From NCBI GenBank assembly GCA_019509895.1, contig JAEKLK010000181.1, positions 1 to 20,635 on the forward strand: a stretch of 20,635 nt of DNA, given 5' to 3'. This document shows, in pieces, positions 1-6,416 of the stretch. How positions within the stretch are numbered: position 1 is the first letter of the stretch; each line of letters begins with the position of its first letter. The notes below the pieces were generated by a model. It was not told the origin of the DNA, made no database searches, and saw only the letters and a program-made list of their open reading frames with translations. Made by a program: the position numbers and the translations under genes. Source of the DNA: Betaproteobacteria bacterium (GTDB lineage Bacteria; Pseudomonadota; Gammaproteobacteria; Burkholderiales; SG8-39).

Positions 1-677
1 AGAAGGAAGGCGCGCGCCTCCTCGGCAAGCTCGCGTTTCACTTCCTTATAGCCACCCGCCGCCATGGCGCGAAGCTGCAGGCGCGCGGCGCGCTCGAAGA
101 ACACGGCCAGGTAGGTCGCTTCTTCCACGCAGCCACCCACCGTGAGCAGGCCATGGTTTGCGAGCAGAATGGATTTCGCATTGCCAAGCGCGCCGCTGAT
201 GATCCGTCCTTCGTCGTCCGCCACCGACACACCGGGCCAGTCGGCGAGGTGCGCGCAGCCATGGAGCATGGCGCTATCCATGTGGAGCGTCCGAAGCGGC
301 TGGCCGGTCGCCGCGAGCGCCGAAGCGTAAGGCGCGTGCGTGTGGATGATCGCCTTTACGTCCGGCCGCTGGCGGTAGATCCACACGTGGAAGCGCACGC
401 CCGGGTTGGGCCGCCCGCCGGAGAGCGGCTGCAGGTCCTCGTCGACGAGCACCATGCGCTCGCTCGTCGCCTCCTCGAAGCCATAACCGAATTGCAGAGT
501 CCACCACGTGCCGGGCGCGTCGGCGCGCGCCGTGACCTGGCCGGCGAGGCCGGATTCGTGGCCTTCGCGCGCGAGGATGCGGCAGGCGCCGGCGAGCGCC
601 TCGCGCCCCGGCAGGTCGGACGCCGGGAAGTCGGCGGCCATCTCGCGATTCACGCGCTCGACGAAATCGGGCTTCAT
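1..677 (-). CDS. Class II aldolase/adducin-family protein (3' end outside window)
   Basis: A zinc-dependent class II aldolase/adducin-fold enzyme; relatives cleave or decarboxylate sugar phosphates or hydroxy acids in the cytoplasm. I translated it by hand from the ATG at 677-675. About 225 residues are readable with no stop before the window edge. Visible motifs are GHESGLAGQ near residues 39-47 (the N-terminal substrate loop, usually GNxS-like), HTHAPYAS at 112-119 with two zinc-ligand histidines (H112, H114), and LANHGLLTVGG at 172-182 with the third histidine (H175). The family is usually 210-260 residues, so little is missing. Its ATG overlaps the dctM stop codon (ATGA), so it is the translationally coupled last known gene of the TRAP operon. 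This suggests it acts on the imported substrate, but members are too diverse for the substrate to be named. Confidence 0.88.
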   Translation of the reverse strand, partial: MKPDFVERVNREMAADFPASDLPGREALAGACRILAREGHESGLAGQVTARADAPGTWWTLQFGYGFEEATSERMVLVDEDLQPLSGGRPNPGVRFHVWIYRQRPDVKAIIHTHAPYASALAATGQPLRTLHMDSAMLHGCAHLADWPGVSVADDEGRIISGALGNAKSILLANHGLLTVGGCVEEATYLAVFFERAARLQLRAMAAGGYKEVKRELAEEARAFL

Positions 678-2098
678 TTCATGTAGCTCGGCAGGAGCGT
701 GGAGATGATCGGGAACGCCACCAGGATCGCAAGCCGTATGCAATCGATGATCACGAACGGCATGACGCCGCGGAAGATGGTGCGCGTCGGCACCTGCGGC
801 AGCAGGGTGTTCAGGACGAAAAGGTTCATGCCGACCGGCGGGCTGATGAGGCCGATCTCGACCACCACCACGATGAGGACGCCGAACCACACCGGATCGA
901 GTCCCATGTGCACGATCAGCGGGAAGAAGAGCGGCACGGTGAGGAGGATCATCGACAGCTCTTCCATCGCCGTGCCGAGCACGACGTAGATCACCATGAT
1001 CGCCGCGACCACCATGAGCGGGTGCAACTCGAACCGCGAGACGAACGCCTTGAGGTCCGCCGGCATGGTGGTGATGTTGACGAACTCCGCGAACATCAGC
1101 GCGCCGATGAGGATGACAAAGAGCATCGAGGTGGTGCGCGCGCTCTCGAGCAGCGCCTCATAGAGCTCGCGCCAGCCGAGGGCGCGCCGCGCCAAGGCGA
1201 ACACCATGGCGCCGAAGGCGCCGACGCCGGCGCCCTCGACGGCAGTAAAAACGCCGCCGTAGATGCCGCCCATCACCAGCGTGAAGAGCGCGATAACGCT
1301 CGAGACGCCCTTGTAGAAGAGCGACATCGCGAAGACGACGAAGGCGGCGATGACCGCCGCGTCGTCGCTCGCAAGCCAGCCGAAATGCACCACCAGCCAG
1401 ATGATGACGCCCACAGCCGCGAACCACTGCAGGCCGGCTACCGCCGCCCCGCGCTCGCGCCAGCTCACGCGCTCGCCGCGCGGGCCGGCCTTCGGGTCGC
1501 GCCAGGTTACGTACTGCACCCCCAGGCAGAGGAGCACGGTGGCGAGCAGTCCCGGCAGCACGCCGGCGGCAAACAGCTTGCCGATGTTGGTCTCGGTCAT
1601 GATGCCGTAGATCACCATGATGGTGGACGGCGGGATCAGGATGCCGAGCGTCCCGCCGGCGGCGATCGACCCGGTCGAGAGATAGTCGGCATAACCGAAG
1701 CGCTTCATCGACGGATACGCGACCTTGGCGAACGTCGCGGCCGTGGCGATGGACGAGCCGCAGATCGCGCCGAAGCCCGCGCAGCCGACGATCGTCGCCA
1801 TGGCGAGACCGCCGCGCAGGTGACCGATGAAGGCGTAGGCCGCGCGAAACAGCTCCTGCGACATGCCGGCGCGCGTCACGAAGTTGCCCATCAGGATGAA
1901 AAGCGGCACCACCGACAGCGTGTAGTTGCGCCCGGTCTCGTACACCTTGGTCTGCGCCATGGCGAGCGCGCCCGACCAGCTCCAGTCGCGCATGTAGGCG
2001 TAGCCGACGACCCCGACCACCGCCATGGCGACGGCGATCGGAATGCGCACGAAGGCGAGCAGCATCATCGCTGCGAGGCCGACGAGCGCTTCGGTCAT
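674..2098 (-). CDS. dctM: TRAP transporter large permease, DctM
   Basis: The large membrane subunit of a tripartite ATP-independent periplasmic transporter, which carries the substrate across the inner membrane using an ion gradient. From the ATG at 2098 it is 474 residues and almost entirely hydrophobic. The DctM pattern is clear: GFGAICGSSIATAATFAKV near 108-126, LGILIPPST near 151-159, GGIYGGVFT at 277-285, and a C-terminal LISPPVGMN. The usual length is about 430. The excess sits at about 222-270, where two extra hydrophobic stretches separate SWRER from GGIYGG. The reading frame is open further upstream, but that part lies over dctQ in the wrong frame, so the ATG 4 bases after the dctQ stop is the start. 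The stop overlaps the start of the aldolase gene. Confidence 0.93.
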   Translation of the reverse strand: MTEALVGLAAMMLLAFVRIPIAVAMAVVGVVGYAYMRDWSWSGALAMAQTKVYETGRNYTLSVVPLFILMGNFVTRAGMSQELFRAAYAFIGHLRGGLAMATIVGCAGFGAICGSSIATAATFAKVAYPSMKRFGYADYLSTGSIAAGGTLGILIPPSTIMVIYGIMTETNIGKLFAAGVLPGLLATVLLCLGVQYVTWRDPKAGPRGERVSWRERGAAVAGLQWFAAVGVIIWLVVHFGWLASDDAAVIAAFVVFAMSLFYKGVSSVIALFTLVMGGIYGGVFTAVEGAGVGAFGAMVFALARRALGWRELYEALLESARTTSMLFVILIGALMFAEFVNITTMPADLKAFVSRFELHPLMVVAAIMVIYVVLGTAMEELSMILLTVPLFFPLIVHMGLDPVWFGVLIVVVVEIGLISPPVGMNLFVLNTLLPQVPTRTIFRGVMPFVIIDCIRLAILVAFPIISTLLPSYMK

Positions 2099-2102
2099 CG
2101 CC

Positions 2103-2603
2103 TCAGGTGGTCGCCAGTGAGGCGCGCCGGTTGCCCGGCACGAATACCTTGAACACGTGCAGGCAGGCGGTGAGCGCAATCGTGCCCACCATGAAATAGA
2201 CGAATGGCCCAACCAGGATGCGCAGCACGTCGGTCGTGTCGCCGTACGCGGAAATACGTGCGGCCTTGATCCACATCTGCCAGGCGAGAAAGAAGAACAG
2301 CGCGCCAACCACGGCGTGCACCAGCCGCTGGAGCGCGAGCACGGCGGCCGCGGGCAGCATGCGGTCGATGAAGTCCATGGTGACGTGCTCGTCCGCATGC
2401 GACACGAGCGGCAGCCCGGCGAAGATCAGGACGAGCAGCATGAGCTCGGTGATCTCGAAGGCGCCGCGAATCGGGCGGTTGAAAAGATAGCGTGCGACGA
2501 CGTCTACGAACGTCAGGCACATCATGGCGAGAAGGAGAGCCGAGGCGGCGATGCCGAGAACCGCATCGACCCGCCGCTCCCAGCGACGCTCGGGCTCGGT
2601 CAC
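2103..2603 (-). CDS. dctQ: TRAP transporter small permease, DctQ
   Basis: The small membrane subunit that pairs with DctM. The protein is 166 residues, normal for the family, with four hydrophobic segments: roughly 13-33, 50-64, 85-110 and 130-150. The DctQ core is visible as VVARYLFNRPI followed by a GAFEITELMLL stretch, then HVTMDFID. The start codon is GTG at 2603-2601; no in-frame ATG gives a better start, and only a weak ribosome-binding sequence precedes it. It lies 26 bases after the dctP stop and 4 bases before the dctM start, so the three genes should be cotranscribed. Confidence 0.92.
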   Translation of the reverse strand: MTEPERRWERRVDAVLGIAASALLLAMMCLTFVDVVARYLFNRPIRGAFEITELMLLVLIFAGLPLVSHADEHVTMDFIDRMLPAAAVLALQRLVHAVVGALFFFLAWQMWIKAARISAYGDTTDVLRILVGPFVYFMVGTIALTACLHVFKVFVPGNRRASLATT

Positions 2604-2629
2604 CCGAGGAGTCTAACCCGGCTGGCGCG

Positions 2630-3652
2630 CTACCTGCGCTCGGCGGAAACCTTCTTGATCTCGGCGCGGAACTCCTCGAGCGCCGCGCGCGCGTCGAACT
2701 TGTATCTCTCGCTCGCCTTCTTGACCCAGTCGTCGATGATCGGCTGCGAGCGCTTGCGCACCTCGGCGACGAAGGCGGGGTCGGCCTGCATGATCTTGAC
2801 GTTCGCCTTCTTCAGCGCGTCGATGCCTTTCTGGTCGGCCGCGTCCCACGACTGCCCGTTCGAGCGCGCCGCGTACTCATAGGAGTACTTGTCGATGATC
2901 GCCTGGTCCTGCTTCGAGAGCTTGTTCCACTTGTCTTCGTTCATGAAGAAGCCGAATGCCGAGCTGTACATGCCGCCGGGGAAGACGGTGGCCTGCTGCA
3001 GCACCGAGTCGAGCTTGAATGACGCCACCGACTCGAACGGGAAGAACACCCCGTCGGCGACGCCCGCGTTGAGCAATTCGTAAGACTCGGGCGCCGGCTT
3101 GACGAAGGCCGAGGCGCCGATGGCGTTTGCCACTGCCTCGGCGATGCCGCCGCCGGTGCGGATCTTCAGGCCCTTCACGTCGTTGAAGCCGCCGAGCGGG
3201 CGCTTGGTGAACATCTGCCCCGGCCCGTGCGTCCACACGGCGAGGAGATGCACGCCCTTGTACTCGCCGAATTTCTGGAAATGCTTCCAGTGAATGCGCG
3301 AATAGGCGATCGAGTTCACTTCCGCGGTGTCGGCCATGCCCGGCAGCTCCGCCATCAGCGGCAGCAGATGGCGCGCCGGCGTGTAGCTCGCGGTGACGTA
3401 CGAGAGATCGACCAGATCGTCGCGCACCGCGTCGAAGGTTCCTGGCGGCGCGGCCGGCGCTTTCGGCAGGCCCTGGAATTTCACGCGGCCGTCGGTCGCT
3501 TTCTCGACTTGCGCCGCCCAGTTCGCCTGCCAGATGGTCAAGTGATGCGTCGGCGGCACCCAGCTCGAATACGTGAGCGTCGTCTGCGCGTGTAAAGGCG
3601 TGGCGAGCACGGCGCCGGCGAACACGGCCGCCAGCTTGCGCGATGCATACAT
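2630..3652 (-). CDS. dctP: TRAP transporter periplasmic substrate-binding protein, DctP
   Basis: The soluble periplasmic receptor that captures the substrate and delivers it to DctQM. The protein is 340 residues with a clear Sec signal peptide: basic MYASRK start, hydrophobic core to about residue 20, and an LHA-QT cleavage site after residue 22. The mature part begins TLTYSSWVPPTH and matches the DctP fold. KGLKIRTGG at 160-168 contains the arginine (R165) that in this family pairs with a carboxylate of the ligand, so an organic acid substrate is likely. A strong ribosome-binding site (AGGAGG on the minus strand, about 9 bases before ATG) fixes the start. It is the first gene of the operon, divergent from the HU gene. 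Confidence 0.93.
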   Translation of the reverse strand: MYASRKLAAVFAGAVLATPLHAQTTLTYSSWVPPTHHLTIWQANWAAQVEKATDGRVKFQGLPKAPAAPPGTFDAVRDDLVDLSYVTASYTPARHLLPLMAELPGMADTAEVNSIAYSRIHWKHFQKFGEYKGVHLLAVWTHGPGQMFTKRPLGGFNDVKGLKIRTGGGIAEAVANAIGASAFVKPAPESYELLNAGVADGVFFPFESVASFKLDSVLQQATVFPGGMYSSAFGFFMNEDKWNKLSKQDQAIIDKYSYEYAARSNGQSWDAADQKGIDALKKANVKIMQADPAFVAEVRKRSQPIIDDWVKKASERYKFDARAALEEFRAEIKKVSAERR

Positions 3653-3675
3653 TGGATGAACCCTCCTCGCGCGTA

Positions 3676-3706
3676 ATCATAAATGCTTGCGAGAACGCGT
3701 GCGCAA
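3676..3706 (-). promoter_or_regulatory. Candidate dctP promoter
   Basis: On the minus strand a TATGAT box (positions 3681-3676, five of six matches to the -10 consensus) lies 24 bases before the dctP ATG. A weak TTGCGC (-35-like) lies 19 bases upstream of it at 3706-3701, a longer spacing than ideal. The strength of the -10 match and its position make it the best candidate for the TRAP operon promoter. Confidence 0.4.
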
Positions 3707-3707
3707 G
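3686..3707. promoter_or_regulatory. Operator-like dyad in the dctP/HU divergent region
   Basis: CTTGCG, ten bases, then CGCAAG form a perfect 6+6 inverted repeat with a palindromic ACGCGT in the spacer. It covers the -35 side of the candidate dctP promoter and lies just upstream of the candidate HU promoter. The geometry suits a dimeric repressor or activator. No regulator gene lies in the window, so the link to a particular family is open. Confidence 0.35.
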
Positions 3708-3711
3708 TTCG

Positions 3712-3740
3712 TTGTGTTTCCATTTTGGTTTGGCTACGAT
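3712..3740 (+). promoter_or_regulatory. Candidate promoter of the HU-family gene
   Basis: TTGTGT at 3712-3717 and TACGAT at 3735-3740 are separated by exactly 17 bases, the optimal sigma-70 spacing. Matches to consensus are three of six and four of six. The surrounding stretch is clearly more AT-rich than the rest of the window. The predicted transcript would begin about 25 bases before the HU start codon. Confidence 0.45.
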
Positions 3741-3770
3741 GCTTGCCAGAAACGCGGGGGAGCGGAAGAG

Positions 3771-4064
3771 ATGGGACATGTGGTCACGAAGTCTGATCTC
3801 GTGCAGGTCGTGGCAAAAGCGGGCAATCTCAGCAAGGCGGCGGCGGGCGAAGCGGTGAACGCGATGTTCGATGCAATCGTCGAGAACGTGGCGAAGGGAA
3901 AGCGCGTCACCGTGGTCGGCTTCGGCACTTTTCTTCCGCGTAAGCGCAAGGCGCGCGCCGGCAGAAGCCCGCTGAACGGCAAGGAGATCAAGATTTGCGC
4001 AAAGACGCTGCCCGCATTTGCCGCCGGGCAGGGGTTCAAGCAAGCCGTCGACAAGACGTCCTAG
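3771..4064 (+). CDS. HU/IHF-family DNA-bending protein
   Basis: A nucleoid-associated protein of the HU family, which dimerises and bends DNA without strong sequence preference. From the ATG at 3771 it is 97 residues, close to the usual 90-95. The N-terminal helices start TKSDLVQVVAKAGNLSKAAA. The signature follows: VGFGTFLPRKRKARAGRSPL near 49-68 and NGKEIKI, forming the DNA-binding beta arm. The frame stays open upstream to 3687, but that stretch holds the promoter and a purine-rich ribosome-binding site (about 3755-3770), so 3771 is chosen. GTG at 3780, giving a start like VVTKSDLV, is a possible alternative. The tail after the arm (CAKTLPAFAAGQGFKQAV) departs from the common PAKKVPKFRPGK form, so it may be an accessory HU paralogue. 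Confidence 0.92.
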   Translation: MGHVVTKSDLVQVVAKAGNLSKAAAGEAVNAMFDAIVENVAKGKRVTVVGFGTFLPRKRKARAGRSPLNGKEIKICAKTLPAFAAGQGFKQAVDKTS

Positions 4065-4092
4065 AGATTTTCGTCACAGTCCATTGTTTTAG

Positions 4093-4110
4093 CGGGCATT
4101 GCAAAGCCCG
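4093..4110. terminator. Weak hairpin downstream of the HU gene
   Basis: CGGGC, an eight-base loop ATTGCAAA, and GCCCG form a perfect 5-bp GC-rich stem 28 bases after the HU stop. No run of T follows on either strand, so a role as an intrinsic terminator is doubtful. Confidence 0.25.
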
Positions 4111-4117
4111 GCGCTGC

Positions 4118-4149
4118 TTGGCAGAATCGCGAAGCACGATTCTTGCCAA
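4118..4149. repeat. 12-bp inverted repeat overlapping the HNH start codon
   Basis: The left arm TTGGCAGAATCG (4118-4129), a seven-base loop, and the right arm CGATTCT-T-GCCAA (4137-4149) pair over 12 bp with a single bulged T at 4144. The right arm ends on the A of the HNH ATG (4149) and also covers the alternative TTG start at 4143. No recognisable ribosome-binding sequence lies upstream. As RNA it could mask the start; as DNA it could be an operator for self-regulation. Confidence 0.6.
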
Positions 4150-4727
4150 TGGATAGTCCGCTCATACTGTCACTGGACGCGCACGGCGTCCCCCACCGCT
4201 GGATCAGCTGGCAGCAGGCGTGCTTCTACTACGCGAAGAATCTCATCGCCTGGACGCTGGGCGATAAGACGTTCACTTATTACGGCGGCATCTGCCGCGC
4301 CACCGGCGAGCGCTCGAGCATCACGGCGCATTCGATCATCGCCATCAAGGGCAAGGCGCTTGCCGCCAAGGGCTTCAACCAGGTGCCGCCGCTCAATAAC
4401 CGCGAGCTCTTCCGCCGCGACCGGCACATGTGCGGCTACTGCGGCGGCGAGTTCAATTATTTCCGGCTGACGCGCGACCACATCACGCCGCTCTCGCGCG
4501 GCGGGCGCGACACGTGGATGAACGTGGTAACGGCCTGCCGGCACTGCAACGGGCACAAGCGCAACCGCCTGCCGCAGGAATGCGGCATGGAGCTCCTCTA
4601 CGCGCCTTATATCCCGAACAAGGCCGAGTACCTGATCCTCACCAACCGCCGCATCCTGTCCGATCAGATGGAGTTCCTGAAGCAGCACGTCGCGTCGCAT
4701 TCGCGACTGGTTATCGCCCCTGTGTAA
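4149..4727 (+). CDS. HNH endonuclease family protein
   Basis: A 192-residue protein with a C-terminal HNH nuclease domain, which typically cuts DNA using one metal ion. The zinc-binding cysteines are present as CGYC (C95, C98) and CRHC (C130, C133). The catalytic core is DHITPLSRGG from D110-H111, then NVVTACRHCN with N125 and N134. The N-terminal part (about 1-80; RWISWQQACFYYAKNLIAWTLGD, ATGERS) closely resembles a stand-alone HNH family that I recall as widespread in Burkholderiales. No restriction, intron or phage context is visible, so its target is unknown. The start could be TTG at 4143 (two residues longer) or ATG at 4149. Both lie inside the inverted repeat at 4118-4149. Confidence 0.88.
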   Translation: MDSPLILSLDAHGVPHRWISWQQACFYYAKNLIAWTLGDKTFTYYGGICRATGERSSITAHSIIAIKGKALAAKGFNQVPPLNNRELFRRDRHMCGYCGGEFNYFRLTRDHITPLSRGGRDTWMNVVTACRHCNGHKRNRLPQECGMELLYAPYIPNKAEYLILTNRRILSDQMEFLKQHVASHSRLVIAPV

Positions 4728-4729
4728 GC

Positions 4730-4759
4730 GGTACAGGGAAACCCGGGTTTCCCCGTACC
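4730..4759. terminator. 30-base near-perfect palindrome after the HNH gene
   Basis: Two 15-base arms abut directly: GGTACAGGGAAACCC and GGGTTTCCCCGTACC, with one A/C mismatch. It begins three bases after the HNH stop, in the only gap (56 bases) before the next gene. RNA from either strand would fold into a very stable hairpin. No T-tract follows, so it may be a non-canonical terminator, an RNA-end protector or a protein-binding palindrome. Confidence 0.4.
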
Positions 4760-4783
4760 CCTTCCTGAAGTCAGCCGTAGCGC

Positions 4784-5791
4784 ATGCCGGATTTCTGGCG
4801 CAATAGCGGTTTCCACCTCCTAGAACGCGACTCGAGCGGGCGTCTGCGCGTCACCGACGATTACCTGCGCGCGTACTACCTGCGGCCCGAAGTGCATCCG
4901 GTCGAGGAATCCGACGATGCCGAGCGCGCGTTGCATGCGGCGCTCATGGCCGAGCCGCGTCGGCGCGTCTCGCAAGGAGAGCTTGCCGCGCTCGGCGACG
5001 CCGATGCGCGCCATAACTACGAGGTGGTGCTCAGGTTCCGCGACCGGCTGCTCGATGCGGGCACCGTGGAAGCCTGCTACATGGGCCTCTTCCGCGGCAC
5101 GGTTGATACGCCGCCGCTCTTCATCGCGCAGATGGTGCACGTCATCCTGCGCAACATACTCGAGGGCTGCGATGACCCGCTCAGGCTGCGCGCGGCGGAG
5201 CTCTTTTTCCGCGACCAGAAAGCGACCATCCAGGAAGGCCACGCCCTTCTCGCCGATCTCGAGGCGGTGGAGATGCACGCAAGTGGTCAGCGCTATGGCA
5301 GCCTGGGCAAGCTGATCGTCGAAGCGAGCGGAACGCTCGGCAAAGTCGATCTCGACGTACTCGAGCGCGCCAATGCCGCGCTCTACTGGGAGCGCGAGTC
5401 GCGCCACGACACGGTCATCAGCGTCACTTACGGGCGCCCGGCGCTCGATGCGCTGGCGCAGGTAATCGCGCTATGGATACGGCACTTCGTAGGCCTCGAA
5501 GTGCGGGTGAAACCGGTGCGGCGCATCGAGGAGCCGCGCTGGGGCTGGCACATCGGTCTCGACTCGGAAGCGACCGCGATCCTCAACGATCTCTGGGCCG
5601 GCACCGAGGTCGACCACGGCCGCATGCAAAGGATCCTCGCGCTCTTCGCGCTCGAGTTCGCCGAGCCGGGCTCGATGCGGCAGGACATCGCCGGCCGCAC
5701 CGTGTACCTGGCGCTCTCCGCGAACGAGGACGGTGTGGTGCGGATGAAGCCGCAGAACCTGCTCACCAATCTGCCGCTGCATGAAGCCTGA
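4784..5791 (+). CDS. DUF6352-like conserved protein of unknown function
   Basis: A 335-residue soluble protein without signal peptide or membrane segment. The opening (MPDFWRNSGFHLLERD, then RLRVTDDYLRAYYLRPE) matches what I remember of the DUF6352 family in Proteobacteria; I cannot confirm this by search. It looks largely helical, with an acidic, charged middle and no recognisable catalytic motif. Its last 11 bases overlap the start of the glycosylase gene, so the two are probably cotranslated, a hint of a shared role in DNA or alkylation-stress metabolism but no proof. The ATG follows the palindrome gap and has no strong ribosome-binding sequence. Confidence 0.75.
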   Translation: MPDFWRNSGFHLLERDSSGRLRVTDDYLRAYYLRPEVHPVEESDDAERALHAALMAEPRRRVSQGELAALGDADARHNYEVVLRFRDRLLDAGTVEACYMGLFRGTVDTPPLFIAQMVHVILRNILEGCDDPLRLRAAELFFRDQKATIQEGHALLADLEAVEMHASGQRYGSLGKLIVEASGTLGKVDLDVLERANAALYWERESRHDTVISVTYGRPALDALAQVIALWIRHFVGLEVRVKPVRRIEEPRWGWHIGLDSEATAILNDLWAGTEVDHGRMQRILALFALEFAEPGSMRQDIAGRTVYLALSANEDGVVRMKPQNLLTNLPLHEA

Positions 5792-6398
5792 GTACTGGGA
5801 TCGGGCGAAGCGCGCGCTCATGCGGCGCGATCCGGTCATGGCGGGCATCGTGCGCGCGCATCCGAAGGTGTTCCTCGTCTACCGCGGCGAGCCTTTTTTT
5901 ACGCTGACGCGTGCGATCGTCGGCCAGCAGATCTCGGTGAAGGCAGCGCAAAGCGTCTGGGATCGTCTCTGCGCCTGTGTCGGCGAGATGACGCCGCAGA
6001 ACGTGCTCGCGCGCAAGCGGCCGGAGCTGCGCGCCTGCGGACTCTCGGATCGCAAGACCGAGTACATCGCCGATCTGGCGCAGCATTTCGCCGATGGCCG
6101 CATCCACGTGCACCGTTGGCCGCAGATGGGGGACGAAGAGATCATCGCCGAGCTGGTCGAGGTGCGTGGCATCGGCCGCTGGACGGCCGAGATGTTCCTT
6201 ATCTTCAACCTGCTGAGGCCCGACGTTTTCCCGCTCGACGACCTGGGGCTGCAGAAGGGCATCCAGCGCGCCTACTTCAATGGCCGCAAGGTTTCTGTGC
6301 GCACCCTCACCCGTCTGGGCGAAGCCTGGCGGCCGTGGCGCTCGGTCGCCACCTGGTACCTCTGGCGCTCGCTCGATCCCGTGCCGGTAGAATACTGA
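5781..6398 (+). CDS. alkA: DNA-3-methyladenine glycosylase II, AlkA type
   Basis: A base-excision repair enzyme that removes alkylated purines such as 3-methyladenine. It is 205 residues, the short form lacking the N-terminal domain of E. coli AlkA. The HhH-GPD fold shows TRAIVGQQISVKAA near 43-56, the helix-hairpin-helix VEVRGIGRWTAEMFLIF at 126-142, and the catalytic aspartate in FPLDDLGLQKG (most likely D154). In betaproteobacteria this gene often sits just before accA, as here. The 11-base overlap with the upstream gene and the 18-base gap to accA indicate one transcription unit, possibly with an added accA promoter. Confidence 0.93.
   Translation: MKPEYWDRAKRALMRRDPVMAGIVRAHPKVFLVYRGEPFFTLTRAIVGQQISVKAAQSVWDRLCACVGEMTPQNVLARKRPELRACGLSDRKTEYIADLAQHFADGRIHVHRWPQMGDEEIIAELVEVRGIGRWTAEMFLIFNLLRPDVFPLDDLGLQKGIQRAYFNGRKVSVRTLTRLGEAWRPWRSVATWYLWRSLDPVPVEY
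6388..6393 (+). promoter_or_regulatory. Candidate -10 box for accA
   Basis: TAGAAT (five of six matches to TATAAT) lies at the end of alkA, 23 bases before the accA GTG. The predicted transcript would start at about 6400, giving a short leader. No convincing -35 hexamer is visible at the right distance. Confidence 0.3.
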
Positions 6399-6416
6399 GC
6401 CGCTCATTTACCTATT

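Noticed and set aside
908..2152. Long open frame on the plus strand opposite dctM and dctQ (414 residues)
   Set aside because: The product is extremely rich in His, Arg, Asp and Glu with no known motif, a typical shadow of a GC-rich gene; dctM and dctQ on the other strand are fully supported.
2877..4043. Long minus-strand open frame spanning dctP and the HU gene
   Set aside because: It crosses a well-supported divergent promoter region, lies in the wrong frame of dctP and antisense to HU, and the product is Arg/Ala-rich without a recognisable domain.
4149..4727. Possibility that the HNH gene belongs to a homing intron, restriction system or phage
   Set aside because: No interrupted host gene, methylase, terminase, integrase or intron structure lies nearby; the N-terminal region matches a stand-alone chromosomal family.
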